A stretch of DNA of 64,000 nt from Asterias rubens. Its lineage: Eukaryota; Echinodermata; Asteroidea; Forcipulatida; Asteriidae. The position numbers were made by a program, and so were the translations under genes. The DNA is taken from NCBI RefSeq assembly GCF_902459465.1, contig NC_047068.1, positions 16,825,195 to 16,889,194 on the forward strand, in the 5' to 3' direction. Shown piece by piece: positions 34,686 to 45,955 of the stretch; the stretch's first letter is position 1, and each line of letters begins with the position of its first letter. Below the pieces are notes generated by a model. That model worked only from the letters and a program-made list of their open reading frames with translations, was not told where the DNA came from and ran no database searches.

Positions 34686-34719
34686 CGTGCTTATGGTGGT
34701 GGGTAAAGATAAACAACAT
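34686..34719 (-). CDS. possible start exon feeding the 32.9-kb minus-strand exon
   Basis: An ATG (minus strand, first base 34719) with an in-frame TAA nine bases upstream opens 11 codons (MLFIFTHHHKH) plus one base before a GTAAGA donor. The carried base fits the phase needed by the exon at 32886-32945. Short and His-rich, so chance is a serious alternative. Confidence 0.2.
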
Positions 34720-34931
34720 GATCAATTAATCATAATTAGGCCTATGTATAAAATAACAAAATAATTGGTGATTAGGCGGTGGAAGACTTCAACTACAAGG
34801 TTGTGACAAGATGTAGATGACTGCCAACAACAAAACACTATTTTGTTTTTATACAAACAATTTACACGCACACTGATCACATGTTTGTACATGTGTATCC
34901 ATCCATACTGAAGTAACGTTATGTGGACACC

Positions 34932-35160
34932 CTAGCTCACCTTGTTGAGCTGTTAATGGCTCCGCTTTTAACATCGGTCTCATCACTGTCACCATTACAA
35001 TGTTAATGGCTCCGCTTTTAACATCGGTCTCATCACTGTCACCATTACATGTGTAATAGTCACAGTGATGAGACCGATGTTAAAAGCGGAGCCATTAACA
35101 GCACAGTGATGAGACCGATGTTAAAAGCGGAGCCATTAACAGCTCAACAAGGTGGGCTAG
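34932..35160. mobile_element. foldback element with 8-bp target duplication
   Basis: A 229-bp inverted repeat. Each arm holds two direct copies of a unit of about 40 bp (TGTTAATGGCTCCGCTTTTA then ACATCGGTCTCATCACTGT), and the outer ends are CTAGCTCACCTTGTTGAGC and the near-inverse. TGGACACC flanks both sides (34924-34931 and 35161-35168). An 8-bp duplication fits hAT-like or foldback elements; no coding capacity. Confidence 0.88.
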
Positions 35161-35337
35161 TGGACACCCATATACAACAGCATTGAGATTTGTGTCTGTG
35201 TGTAAGGTGTGTTTTCATAATAAAAAAAAAATGCATAAAGTTTGAGTTGCATTGCATACAATGAAATTCACGGCATTTAAACATAATAAGCACAGGACAT
35301 TGTCGACTATGATTTTCATTACAAAATAAACACTTAC

Positions 35338-35496
35338 GTCTTCATATCCTTTATATCGGAGAGGAATTTTGACAGCGTTTTTGACTGAGCCTCGCGAAGT
35401 TGTTGCACGTGGAGTGACAAATGTGCCGTGATTTATCAACATCCGGTTCATCAAAGTGTGGAATTCTTTATGCAAATATTGGAAGATACCAATCAT
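35338..35496 (-). CDS. possible exon with good donor, minus strand, unidentified
   Basis: Fifty-three codons from an ATG at 35496 end in a GAC|GTAAGTG donor. The peptide is mixed and not low-complexity (HTLMNRMLINHGTFVTPR, then IPLRYKGYED). Its phase (0) does not match the 32886-32945 exon directly, so either an exon between them is missing or the two are unrelated. No family recognised. Confidence 0.28.
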
Positions 35497-36029
35497 TTGA
35501 AGAGGTTAACATTGTTTTTATTTTGTTTTAAACATTTAGAAATTGTAAAATCAACTTGGAAAGTTTGAATTTTTCATTAATTTTATATTTTATGTCTCTA
35601 TTTTCTTACATTAGTCTAGAAATACATAAAATAATGTTTCTGTTTTAACGAGTTTAGATTGTGCTAAAAATTACCCCCTTTAACAAAATACAACATTCCC
35701 AAGCGTAAAGTACTTAGCAAAACGTGCAGTTGATGTCTAGTCTGTGCTCGTCTGTATGATCTACTCTTTTTGCAAAATTTGTAGTTAATCGTCTGCTCTG
35801 CTAGTTAAGTTGGCTACATAATAAATCGACACATGGAGGCTAGGTGATGATGCGCATGCTGCATGCAGTTCTCTTCTGTAAAACTTTTGTCAGATAACTG
35901 CAAATAAAGTGATTCCGAATCAAACACGTTTGAACACCATTTTCATACATTAAAAAAGGAACAGGGAGTTGTGGACACTTACATGTAAGTATGTGAACGT
36001 ATATTAATGTAAAATTTATTATTTGATAA

Positions 36030-36052
36030 CAACACACACACACACACACACA
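36030..36052 (+). repeat. CA microsatellite
   Basis: About 11 CA units. Confidence 0.95.
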
Positions 36053-36274
36053 GTGAACGCCGAATACAACTTGAACTTGGTTGACACAGTCTACCTAAGT
36101 AAAAAGAGTAAGAAGAGTAGACCATTGCACTGTAAAATTACACTGGTTTATGACGAGTGATTGATGCAGACGTTTACATTGCTTATACTACACCATTATA
36201 CGTTCTTTCATCTGCCACACAAAACACCTTCCAAGTTCCACATGAGAGGGAGTTAAAAAATAACTTTACTTGCG

Positions 36275-36345
36275 TTAAAAGGCAGTGGCATTATATTGGT
36301 AATTACTCGAAAAAATTATTAACATTATTAAGAAAGTATTACTAT
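36275..36345. mobile_element. family A MITE fragment (A15)
   Basis: TTAAAAGGCAGTGGCATTAT then TGGTAATTACTCG and TTATTAACAT: left end only. Confidence 0.6.
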
Positions 36346-36394
36346 TAACCTTACTTTTTTAGTGATGAGGCCAGGGAAGAGGTATACAAATTTT

Positions 36395-36533
36395 GACTGC
36401 TTCGAGTGCTATGGTTAAAACTACGACACCCTGGAGCGTTTTATTTTTCCGAGGCGCAGCCGAGGGAAAATGGAACGGTCTGGTGATCACCGAGGGAGTC
36501 GTAGTTTTAACCATAGCACAAGTTAAAGCAGTC
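36395..36533. mobile_element. hairpin element G
   Basis: A 139-bp palindrome: GACTGCTTCGAGTGCTATGG, GTTAAAACTACGAC and the inverse, with tip CCGAGGCGCAGCCGAGG. The tip matches hairpin 1 of E1/E2, and it is likewise followed by TTGTTTTATAACACCCCAAG, so it is a relative of the E elements. The 63-codon ORF here is read through the hairpin and is not supported as a gene. Confidence 0.7.
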
Positions 36534-36714
36534 AATATTTGTTTTATAACACCCCAAGACTATTTATCATCTTCGTACACGTAACTTTCGTACGCTCGGT
36601 TCAGATACACACATGCGCATCTGATTGGGTTCGAGGTGGGTAAAAAGACGTCTGGGTACTGCACACCGTGTGATAGTCGTCGCACCATCACACGACAAAC
36701 GACGCACTATCTGG

Positions 36715-37358
36715 AAAAGTTTCCGTATGGCGCCACCACTTTTTCATGCGATATGAAATAATATTATACACATAATGAATGTTTATGAGTGCAATGGTGC
36801 GAATATGTTCATGAGTTGAAAGATGGAATGTTCTATTCAACGAGGCGGAGCCGAGTTGAATGGAACATTCCAGCTTTCAACGAATGAACATATTCGCACC
36901 ATTGCACGAATGAAAAACATTCATTATTTGTTTTATATAACATCCAAGTAGAACTTTGTCATTTTGATTGAAAGATACAACTTTCAAAACAAACAAAGCG
37001 TAGGCCTCCAATTTTTAATTGTAGAAGACGAATGCTAGTAATTTTACTTATATGCCTTGCTGCATTACCGAAGACAACGCGCACGCAGTGATGTTTTTAC
37101 TCAGCTTTTCGTTCCATCCGAAAAGTACCATTGCACGCTGCCAGCGTGCAATGGTACTTTTCGGATGGAACGAAAAAGCACGGTGAGTGACTCAGCGTGC
37201 AATGGTACTTTTATTTGCTATCACGTGACGGACAATCCTCCAATCAAATGGCAAGGATCTGCTTGGGTGTTATATAAAGTATCTTATTTACCTCAATGAG
37301 ATATCCCTTTCTGTAAAAATGAGTGAAAAAGTGGTGGCGCCACACGGAAAGTTATCCC
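36715..37358. mobile_element. family F inverted-repeat element, split by E2
   Basis: Left arm (36715-36764) AAGTTTCCGTATGGCGCCAC then CACTTTTTCAT and right arm (about 37281-37358) with GTGGTGGCGCCACACGGAAA then GTTATCC are inverse copies. Element E2 lies between them. Confidence 0.78.
36765..37280. mobile_element. double-hairpin element E2, nested in family F
   Basis: Near-identical to E1. Differences seen include TCAGC near 37100 and CTGCCAGCG for CTGGCAGCG at the second hairpin tip. It interrupts the loop side of a family F palindrome. Confidence 0.87.
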
Positions 37359-37920
37359 ACTATCTTAGTAAAAATAAGGTATGGTAAAATAAATTATATA
37401 ATGCATCATGATTGAATACCAAAGAGTAAACAGGTTAGTTTGAAGTAGCTTTCTGCTCGATGCAATGTACTTTTGTTCCTTTAAGTTTTTAATGAAATAC
37501 TTTTCTTGTGCGGGACTCTTTAACTGAGGATTTTCGAAGGCACAAATTACAATAACAATTCCATTAAAAAGTATATCACTATACTATCAATACTTAATAT
37601 CAAAAACATACAACAATATACATGTAGGCCTACAGGCTACAGCCTGAAAACACAAAAATGTATGCAGCAAAAATTTACACCAACTAATAATTTTAAAAAC
37701 AGACATTCTGAACAAATGATCTTTATGTAGGAAAATTCTTCAACAATTCTTGCCTTACAAGTGCAGGTAGTTTCATTGTTGTACTACTATGTTAATAATA
37801 TTTATACACTTCATGTTCTGTCTTCATTTTGTTGACAAAGTAATTGATGATTGTTTGAAGAAAAAGTAAGTTTTTAATTTGCATCACCTACCTACTTTTC
37901 TCATAATTGATTTTAATATT

Positions 37921-38080
37921 CAGGCCTGTTTTCTCTATTTCTGTAAGGGCAAGGGAACCAAAGCATTTTCTCCTTGGTAAGTGGCACCCAAGCAATTGGA
38001 TGCCTTGGGCAAGGGCACCAAGGCAATCAAGGGCACCAGAGGCAATCAACTTTGTTGCTTCCATGAAGTATCAGGCCTGA
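37921..38080 (-). mobile_element. family D repeat, copy D2
   Basis: Family D is about 160-190 bp, bounded by CAGGCCTG at one end and AGGCCTGA at the other. It contains GGTGCCCTTGAAATGCTCC, ATTTACAATTTCCTCATAGG and CCTTGCCCTTTCAAAAACGA. D2 is inverse, with both boundary palindromes, and has an internal duplication of the CAAGGGCACCAAGGCAAT block. Confidence 0.75.
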
Positions 38081-40075
38081 ATAATTGTTCCAAAATAATT
38101 GCTTTAAATATAAAAAATTTGGTGAAGAAATACCTGAAACCGAAACTAGCAAGCTAGTACTCATGACCATGAAGGTAGAAAATAATGACACACAATCTTT
38201 GTCTCTCAAGTCAGACTTGAACCCTAATCAATCTTTCATTTTATTAAGTATGGACAGGGTCAATGCATAAACCACAACAGAAACAGACTTGTTGGTTCAG
38301 TCTACCTCCATGGTTCAGTATGTTGCCTTGCCGCTGCCTATGCACTATGAAACAGCATGCCTGCTGAGTTCCATCACATTGTGTTTGAAAGAAATCTTAA
38401 CCTTCCCTAAGGCCTTACTGAAGAAGTCAATGACTTGAAATCAAAAGAAGTAACTGACATTCGTCTCTTGTTAGTGAATGAATTCACCAACTTTTTTCCC
38501 TTTGTCTGTGAACTAATTCACTTTCTGTTTTCTCTTTGTTGTGAAAGAACTAGGCACCAAGTTTTAGCATTGTAAGGAAACGGAGACAATGAGTACATCT
38601 TCCTTTTGTTACTATTGCTTTTGTTGTACACAAAGCTGTTTATTTTGTTTGCAATACTTGTAATGCTTTTCTGTGCAGGTCATTTGGCACTTTTCAGTAC
38701 ATTGCCTCAGACAAATGTGTTTGTAAACTGATAACGAGGCATGTACATGTAGGCCTACAATGTGTTTAAGTCATGGTTTAGTTGTAAGAAGGCTAACAAA
38801 GTGGCACTTTTTTTCTTGGTTCTTATTGGTAAAAATGTGTTTAAGTATATTTTTTAATATCAAATTTTACTTAACCATGCTAGACACAAGGTGATTAGAT
38901 TCACACATTTTTGTTTCGAAAAGAATCGCATTTAAATGTCCTTATTAATATTATTTGATTTGTTGTGATATTAAATTTTACATTGTTTCTTTATAATTTG
39001 CTGGCTGCTTTTTTAACAAGTCTAGGTTGACAACATCGTTTAAAATCTGTTTGCCACCTAAAACCTTGATTAAGTACATAATGAGAAGTAGTGCTTAGTA
39101 ATTTGTAGTGAGGAAAATTGTCTGTCAATTATTTAGGAAAATATTCTGAAATATTCATTGCTTTTCCAAGCTTGATGAGCTCTGACGAAAAATGGTGTGT
39201 AATACATTATCATTGCAGTAGACAGTGATCGGTTAGCATAATGCAGTAATATCACTGGAAAGCATCTCACAGGCCCCTCAAACGATACGCTCTGTTTCAC
39301 AAGCAAGCTGCCCTGAAAATTGCCACAGGTACAGTGTGGATGTTTTGTAAGCCGTATAAGAATTGGCAGGCAAGCATCTTCCAACTCATCCCGACAGGAT
39401 GCGTGGCTTTTTTATCCCGTGGACGATTCTGTGAAATATACCAGCCAGGCCTGGATGCTTGCATATTTACTCGCCCTCAATTTTTCTTTCTTTGTTTTCC
39501 GCCTCCGTGAAATAAGATTTGGTGTTGGAAAAACTTCTGGAGGAGACATCAGTTTGAGGTATTTTTTGTTGCCGCTGAGTTTGTCGCCTTATTTTGAGAG
39601 CTGATGCATACAGCGTGACTGAAATCTGTTCTTGTTTCCACAACCTAGATGCGTGTGGTGAGTGGTTACAGCCTTGGTCTGTCTGCCATATGCTATTGCG
39701 GAACTCATCAGCTGTTGTGCTGGAGACGGATCTATTGAATCTTCAACGACTACAAAAAGACAGGAGGCGTGCATTTTAGTCAAATGCGATGTACCTGTAT
39801 GAATAGGTAATTCTTTAATTCAAATTCAGTTGGGAATTATTGCAAACTAAAAAAATTAAAATTCTTAATTTTTGTTTATTGCCATTATTTCAAACTAAAG
39901 GAAACTTGATTCATGTATTGAGTTGGAGCCACATATAACTTACATGTAGTTTTGTTATAAAATATAATTTAACTTCATCTGCTTCATAATTTGTTTGGCT
40001 CTCAACTCTCATAATAGTTTTGTAATACATGTAGTTCCAGAGATTATAGCTTTTATACAGACTTGTAAGCTTCTT
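38081..40075. other. no gene recognised; GC-richer island at 39210-39700
   Basis: The island is open on both strands for 60-94 codons and lacks the repeat families. It could hold an exon or regulatory element but no splice pair or family is clear. Confidence 0.35.
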
Positions 40076-40186
40076 TCTTTAAAGGGCATGGGCACAGAGG
40101 TAAAGGGCATTTCAAGGGCACCAAGGCAATGACCAGGAGGGGGCATGCAATTACCTTTGTTGCCTCTGTGAAGTATCAGGCCTGAG
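40076..40186 (-). mobile_element. family D repeat, copy D3 (partial)
   Basis: AAAGGGCATTTCAAGGGCAC, then CAATGACCAGGAGGGGGCAT and TCTGTGAAGTATCAGGCCTG: inverse orientation, outer part lost. Confidence 0.72.
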
Positions 40187-40840
40187 CTTTAGACCTGTTA
40201 CAGCATGCCCAGTACCTCACAGAGGTAATAGCGAGGCAAATTGCCCTCTACTACGCCCTAGTCATTGTCTTGAAATATTTCCTCATAGAGGTGCCTTTCA
40301 CTGTAAAATTGCCTTGCCCTAAGTCCAACAAAGTTTCAAGCAGGTATCGCTATCAAGAACAAAACTCATCTTTATGCTGAAACTAGGATGTCAAGGGACA
40401 TTTGAAAAAGTAAAAACAAAATGTCTTGTTTTCTGACCAAAACACCTGCTAAAACACCTTTTAAAATTCCGCAAAAGAAAAATATTTAGTTTTCAGTTGA
40501 CAATGATGCCATTCATATTTTTTTGGTTCTCACTTGGAATTGTTTTTATATTTGTCTTACTTCCAACACCATGCGAACCTCAAATTGTACCTAAAATTCC
40601 TCTTACATGAGAATGTGATCGCCTTGAGTAGGTTTTGAAACTTTCCATAGTGGAAGTGCAGCTACTGCAAGAGAGGTCTGTGATAACACCATGTGAATAT
40701 CTCTATTGTGGTTAATGACTCAACGTTTCGATCAGTATCTTCTGGAGAGATTGTTTACCATGGTGTTGCAAACCTCTCTTGATCGTCTTGATTGTGACAG
40801 TAAAGTAAAGACTTTAATGTTTTGTTCCATATACGACCAG

Positions 40841-41046
40841 TCATGATGCAAGTCACTCATCTGTATAGCCCCTGCTCCAACTCGGAACCAGAACCGAAGA
40901 TCTCTGACGGTGAAGCCAAGGTAGAATGTACCACGAACTGTGTGGCAGGTCCGTCCAGACTGCCAGAAGACCTAGTAGTACCACTACTAGTTCTGCCAGC
41001 GGAGCAACAAAAACTTTTGCAACCTCTGCCAACAATCCCGGAAGAT
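40841..41046 (+). CDS. possible internal exon, unidentified
   Basis: An ATACGACCAG acceptor-like site is followed by about 206 nt, open in one frame, ending GAAGAT|GTAAGT, a perfect donor. The open frame reads Pro/Glu/Leu-rich protein (SNSEPEPKISDGEAK, then LPTIPED). A second frame from 40926 is also open and Ser/Thr-rich, so the reading frame is uncertain. The block stands out from the AT-rich surroundings and contains none of the repeat families. It could be a far-upstream exon of the rhomboid gene or part of another gene. Confidence 0.3.
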
Positions 41047-41114
41047 GTAAGTTAAAGAAAATCTTTCATTGGAGCCGTGGCTCTGGGAAACTCAAGTACA
41101 TGTTTACTAAGTAC

Positions 41115-41495
41115 TTACAGGCAATGGACACATTTGGTACAATGTAGTTGTCAAAGACCAGTATTTTCACTTGGTGTGAACCAGTTTGCATCAAATAACA
41201 AATCTTTGGAAACTTTGACTCAACTGTTGGTCATCGAAGTTGCAAGAGAATGGTGAAAGAAAAAACACCATTGTTGCTCAAATTTGTGTGCTTTCAGATG
41301 CTTAAAAGACTTCGGGCCTGCAGCCTTTTATAATTTGAGTAAGAAATTACCTCTTTCTCACATGCTTCATCAATTCAGAGGGAGCCGTTTCGCACAATGT
41401 TTAATACTACCAACAGCTCTCCATTACTCGTTACCAAGTGAGTTTTTATGCTAACAATTATTTTGAGTAATTATCAATAGTGTCCAATGCCTTTA
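41115..41495. mobile_element. family A MITE, copy A16
   Basis: Left TTACAGGCAATGGACAC, right GTGTCCAATGCCTTTAG; arms about 75-80% like the others, TTAA sites mutated. Confidence 0.75.
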
Positions 41496-42914
41496 GAAGT
41501 TTAAGACAAGTTGTCCATAGTAGGCCAGGCTTGTTAATAGCTTTTAGTAAGATCTTATGTTGCTGATTGAAATGTGCCATGATATTATTTGGGGGGTGGG
41601 AGGGCACCACTCCATCAAAAGTATGGACATTTTCCAGAGTGCACAGCAGTTGCATGTCAACGATTACCCAGCAGTGACTAAGAGCTCAAAGAATACTGAA
41701 GTACACTTGGTGAAAAGGTGATAACGCATAGGTCCTTATCTTGTTCCGCACCCAACACTATATTAACCAATGAATAACGCAGCCTCAGAAAATCATTCCA
41801 GTATTGCTATAATAACCAAGACCCAAAATGCAGTGAAAGTGACAAATTATACAGGCTTATTCCTAACGAGGTTCTTTCTTGCGTGTGGTTTATGAAACTA
41901 TTATTACAAAAGGTCCACTAGTCATACCCAATTGATTTTCATCGTTTTTAAATGCAATTTTCAGAGCCTAGTCATTGGTGTGCTTGTGTATGGCATAGCT
42001 AAGTGCGCTAAAGAGAGGATCTGAAAAAAATATCCTTTCATACAGTCTCTCCTCAAAATCCATTTGCTGACACATTTGTCAACCGATTCTTCTGGTCATC
42101 TTTATGTACAACAACTACAGTACCTCTGTTTACCTGACAAAACTACGAACATATACCAGACATATCATACGTAGACCCTACCCATAAAACTTGGAAACAT
42201 TGTTTTACAGTTTTAAATGTAAATATCAAGTCAACAGTGTTGGAGTGTCACTGAATTGGACAGCACCAACATTGTTCAATCAATATTAATGCATTTGGCA
42301 ACACAGTGCATGTTTGTCACTAAGATCAACATTTATAATGCTTACTGTACATTGTATAAATGTACATTCTTATTACCCCACCCAAATCTATCTTCATGGA
42401 GCTTCATAGGGCCAAATTGCACAGCTTTGTTCTGTTTTGCTGTAATTTGACATACATGTACATGTAGTAGCAAAGAATCTTTGTTGCTTGACACAGCTTT
42501 ACTAGCGCAGAAATTGTTGACACTTGCCCTGTAAAGTGTAAGAGGAGAGTGTTGATCGCAGAATTCCTTAGTTCAGCTGCTGAGCCATAAAACTATATCC
42601 CCATCCATACCCCCTTCATCTGCAACTAAAAAGTAATGAATACTTTGCTTGCAAAACATTAAGGATTTATTTGATTTAAGGCATTGCATGGTGAGGTACA
42701 TGTATCAATAGATTTGTGGTACCACCATGTGTTTATTTGTACAATTGCTGGGTACTTTTGTTGAGAACTTGTCTTTTATTCTACTACATTCGTACCACTG
42801 GAATACATATTGTTTGTATGTAACGCGACCCACCATTGAAGATCCTTTGACAAAACCTGTAATTTGATGGGGCAGCATTCGTGACAGTGTGTTATAAATA
42901 TTGAAGTGCTGACT
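41496..42914. other. no gene recognised
   Basis: AT-rich; several TACATGTA words, no exon or repeat family seen. Confidence 0.45.
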
Positions 42915-42966
42915 CCTTTTTTTTTGGGGGGGGGGGGGGAGGGGTGGTTGGGGGAGGGGGTCGGGG
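42915..42966 (+). repeat. G-rich tract
   Basis: Runs of 5 to 14 G separated by one to four bases (a G14 run then GAGGGG, GGGGGAGGGGG, CGGGG). It could form a G-quadruplex; it may equally be a slippage-prone simple repeat. Confidence 0.7.
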
Positions 42967-43127
42967 CAGGCCTGTTTACTTCGAGGAGGCAAAAAATGCA
43001 ATTGCCTCCATGCCTCCTTGTCATTGCATTGGTGCCCTTGAAATCGGACAGTGGAATTTTACATAGGGTGCCCTATACCAAGAAGATAATGCTCTTTCAA
43101 AAATGAAAAGCATACAGTACAGGCCTG
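42967..43127 (+). mobile_element. family D repeat, copy D4
   Basis: CAGGCCTG at both ends; contains TGCAATTGCCTCCATGCCTC and GTGCCCTATACCAAGAAG. It follows a very G-rich tract (42917-42966). Confidence 0.75.
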
Positions 43128-44668
43128 GCGGGGGTAGTTGGTTTTGGTGCCCTTCAGAGGGAATGGGAAGTTTAAGGATCTTTTCAGTCCCATTACTTTA
43201 CCGCAGGATGAGTTATACATGCTGGTATTATTCAAACAGGATGACTGATGGTCTCTTGCTGATTTATCCATTATGAGGGGGTGTCGTCGGTAGAAATGTC
43301 AGCTTGAAATAGCACAAGGTGATGATACTCGCTCAAAATTACTCATTGATGACCACAGTTTTCTTTTTCCAAGCAGGGAAGAATTGTCTGAATGAATTTA
43401 TTGATAAGATCCTTTATTCCGAGGGAATACGTAATTTTTTACAGCCATGGCCATTACCACTTTCCTTCTTACTGTAATGTACTTCTATTTAGTTTAGAAG
43501 AGCTACAATGTATGAAGCAGAAAATGTTGGCTTAAATACACTTGTTACTTTAACTTACTGTTTGTCCATTAGCCTATAATTCAAATCAAACTGAGTACAA
43601 ATTTCAAGTGTCACAGCTTAAAATAATCTACCCCTTTTACCCAATATCTTTTCTGGAACACTCCTGTAAAAGGTACCGTTTGTTCAACCCCGATAAAATA
43701 CTTAACAGTAACTTAGCATGAAAGCGACCTTCTTCTGTAATGACATGAAACATGATATACTGTAGCATGCATATCTTTTCCTTACTCTCAAGTCTAAAGG
43801 GAGGGATCATTCGACATCAAGTCCCATGAATATCTAATAAACTTAAAGCAAAACAAATGCAACATTCCGATCTGAATGAAATGCTTTGTTTTATCGGTCA
43901 TTCCAGCAGCACAAGTAAATTTATTTGACAGAGCTTACCATAGAGCAACCCTCACTCTATGAGTGTACAGTGTATATGTTGTGTTATTTGACACGGCTGG
44001 GGTCAAAGCATAGAGAAAGGACCATAAATTCTCTATTTTCTAGTCAAAGCCTTGTAAACACAACATAACTGTATCCTAAGCTTCCAAGCCCCAGGATTGT
44101 GGTTGTCATTCAAGCAGAAATTTAATTAGTGATTTTACTAGAACAGTTGACTCTATAATAGGCAGGCCACAACAACTATCACAACCACAGTGATGAGTAC
44201 CAGACTTGGCAATTTGTGGTCACATACATGTAATTGGATTTTGGTGTTAATGACCAAATACGGTTCCAATTATTTTTGTGTTTTGTTATTATTTTATTAT
44301 TCACTGTACATGGTATACATAGAAAAAATATTTTTTTGAGTGATCCGGAATTTTCATACTGTTAAATAAAAGATTGTTATAATTTTACTTAATTTACCAA
44401 AGCGCTACTAATATTCATTCAAAAAGAGTACAGCTCTCCAAGGTTATCTTGGTTGTTTCTTAACTTGATTCAAAGATATAAAATAAACCAACTTTAATGA
44501 GAAGGCATACTTGTATTGTACATAATATACAAAATATTTAAACAAAGGGCACACAATTTTTTCTAAGTAAAACTGTAAGCCCTCTAAGATTATATAAATG
44601 AAATTTTCAGAGGATAATTTGATAGAATTTCTTGTGAAAACTGGAATGAACAAACCCCAAGATTAGTT
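43128..44668. other. no gene recognised
   Basis: AT-rich intergenic sequence with no assignable repeat. Confidence 0.45.
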
Positions 44669-45042
44669 CAGGCCTTGTACTTCACAGAGGCAACCAAGGT
44701 GATTGCCTCCATCAGTGTCCATGCCTCTTAAGGCCCGGTCACACAGGCCCCGATAACGAGAACGAAAACGAGAACGATAAAAATGCACGCCCTCGATTGG
44801 TTGAAATGCTCCCCGCAAAATACACCCTTGCTCATTCAACCAATCGAGGGCGTGCATTTTTATCATTCTCGTTTTCGTTCTCGTTATCGGGGCCTGTGGG
44901 ACCAGGCCTTTAGCCATTGCCTTGGGGCCCTTGGAATGCTCCAGTAGAAAGTTACTATTTCCTCCCCATATGGTTCCCTTTTTAAACAAGGAGAAAATGT
45001 CTTGGTGCCCTTGCCCTTTTAAAAAACGAAGCATAAAGGCTT
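44669..45042 (+). mobile_element. family D repeat, copy D5, interrupted
   Basis: CAGGCCTTGTACTTCACAG to CGAAGCATAAAGGC, with element K inserted at 44731-44909. It continues after the insertion at GCCATTGCCTTGG. Confidence 0.75.
44731..44909. mobile_element. Tourist-like MITE K with TTA target duplication
   Basis: Arms of about 75-80 bp (AGGCCCGGTCACACAGGCCC, ATAACGAGAACGAAAACGAG, CACGCCCTCGATTGGTTGAA) around a loop of about 28 bp. TTA flanks both sides (44728-44730, 44910-44912). A 3-bp TTA duplication fits PIF/Harbinger non-autonomous elements. No ORF. Confidence 0.83.
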
Positions 45043-45328
45043 GCTTATTTATCCCTTTAAATCACTGTGTCTTAACTGAAGCCCTGACCAACTCTCACTG
45101 AAGTAAAGCAAGAGATAATTGCTTTCACACCCATTTGCCTCAATGTCCTTGAAACTATCAAATACTTAAAGAGAAACAAAATGACTTTGAAAATATAGAG
45201 AAGAAAAAAGATTCTTCACTGATGACAAATTGCTTACTTAAATTGAAGAATGAAGTAGTTGTCTGCAGGTCTATTTTATACATTATAAGTATGATGCTAT
45301 TACCACAGGGGCTGACACAATTTGTTTT

Positions 45329-45462
45329 AAAAGCAGAAAATACTGCTGGACAAGTTTCTTTGCTCAGCAAAAACTGAATGAGGCACCAACCTGTTCCTGC
45401 TAAGCACTACTATTCTGTGCTAATCACGCTTTTGTGCTTACAGGCTTTATGAAATTGGGCCC
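45329..45462. mobile_element. family C element, copy C4
   Basis: CTGCTAAGCACTACTATTCT, GTGCTTACAGGCTTTATGAA then ATTGGGCCC at the right end; left end diverged. Confidence 0.55.
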
Positions 45463-45593
45463 TGTAGTGCAAGAAAAAATAAGTGCTAATTGTTAATATC
45501 AACAATTACTTTTCATCAATTTGGGACTACTGCAGATCTTCCTGTAGAAAAGATTTTGCTTGAAATACTGCCACGTACGAGAAATTTGTTTGG

Positions 45594-45955
45594 ACATCCT
45601 AGTTATTCCCTAGTCTTCATTCAAAACAATCCTGATTGTTAATACTCCACAATTTGCTGTAGACCTATTTCTCACTATCACCCAAAAAACTAGTGAAGGT
45701 CTTGGAGCCAAGACTAGTCAAAATCTCACATCCTACAATAATTGCTCTGATTTCAATTGGGATGACCGAGAATTGTTTTGACATCCTAGTTATTCCCTAG
45801 TCTTGATTCAAGACAATCCTGATTGTTTATACTCAACAATTTGCTGTATGCATATTGCTCACTATCACCAAAAAACTAGTGAAGGTCTTGGATCCAAGAC
45901 TAGTCAAAATCTCACATTCTGTAATAAGTGCTCTTATTTCAATTGGGATGACTTT
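45594..45955 (+). repeat. 187-bp tandem duplication
   Basis: ACATCCTAGTTATTCCCTAG occurs at 45594 and 45781. The following text (ACTAGTGAAGGTCTTGGA, AAGACTAGTCAAAATCTCAC, TTTCAATTGGGATGAC) repeats in order with about 10% differences. Two units only. Confidence 0.85.

Noticed and set aside
36393..36584. 63-codon ORF in hairpin element G
   Set aside because: Spans the palindrome arms and tip; a product of the inverted repeat, not a supported gene.
39133..39604. Overlapping ORFs of 83 and 94 codons on opposite strands
   Set aside because: GC-richer patch open on both strands, but no convincing splice pair or protein family; left as unassigned.
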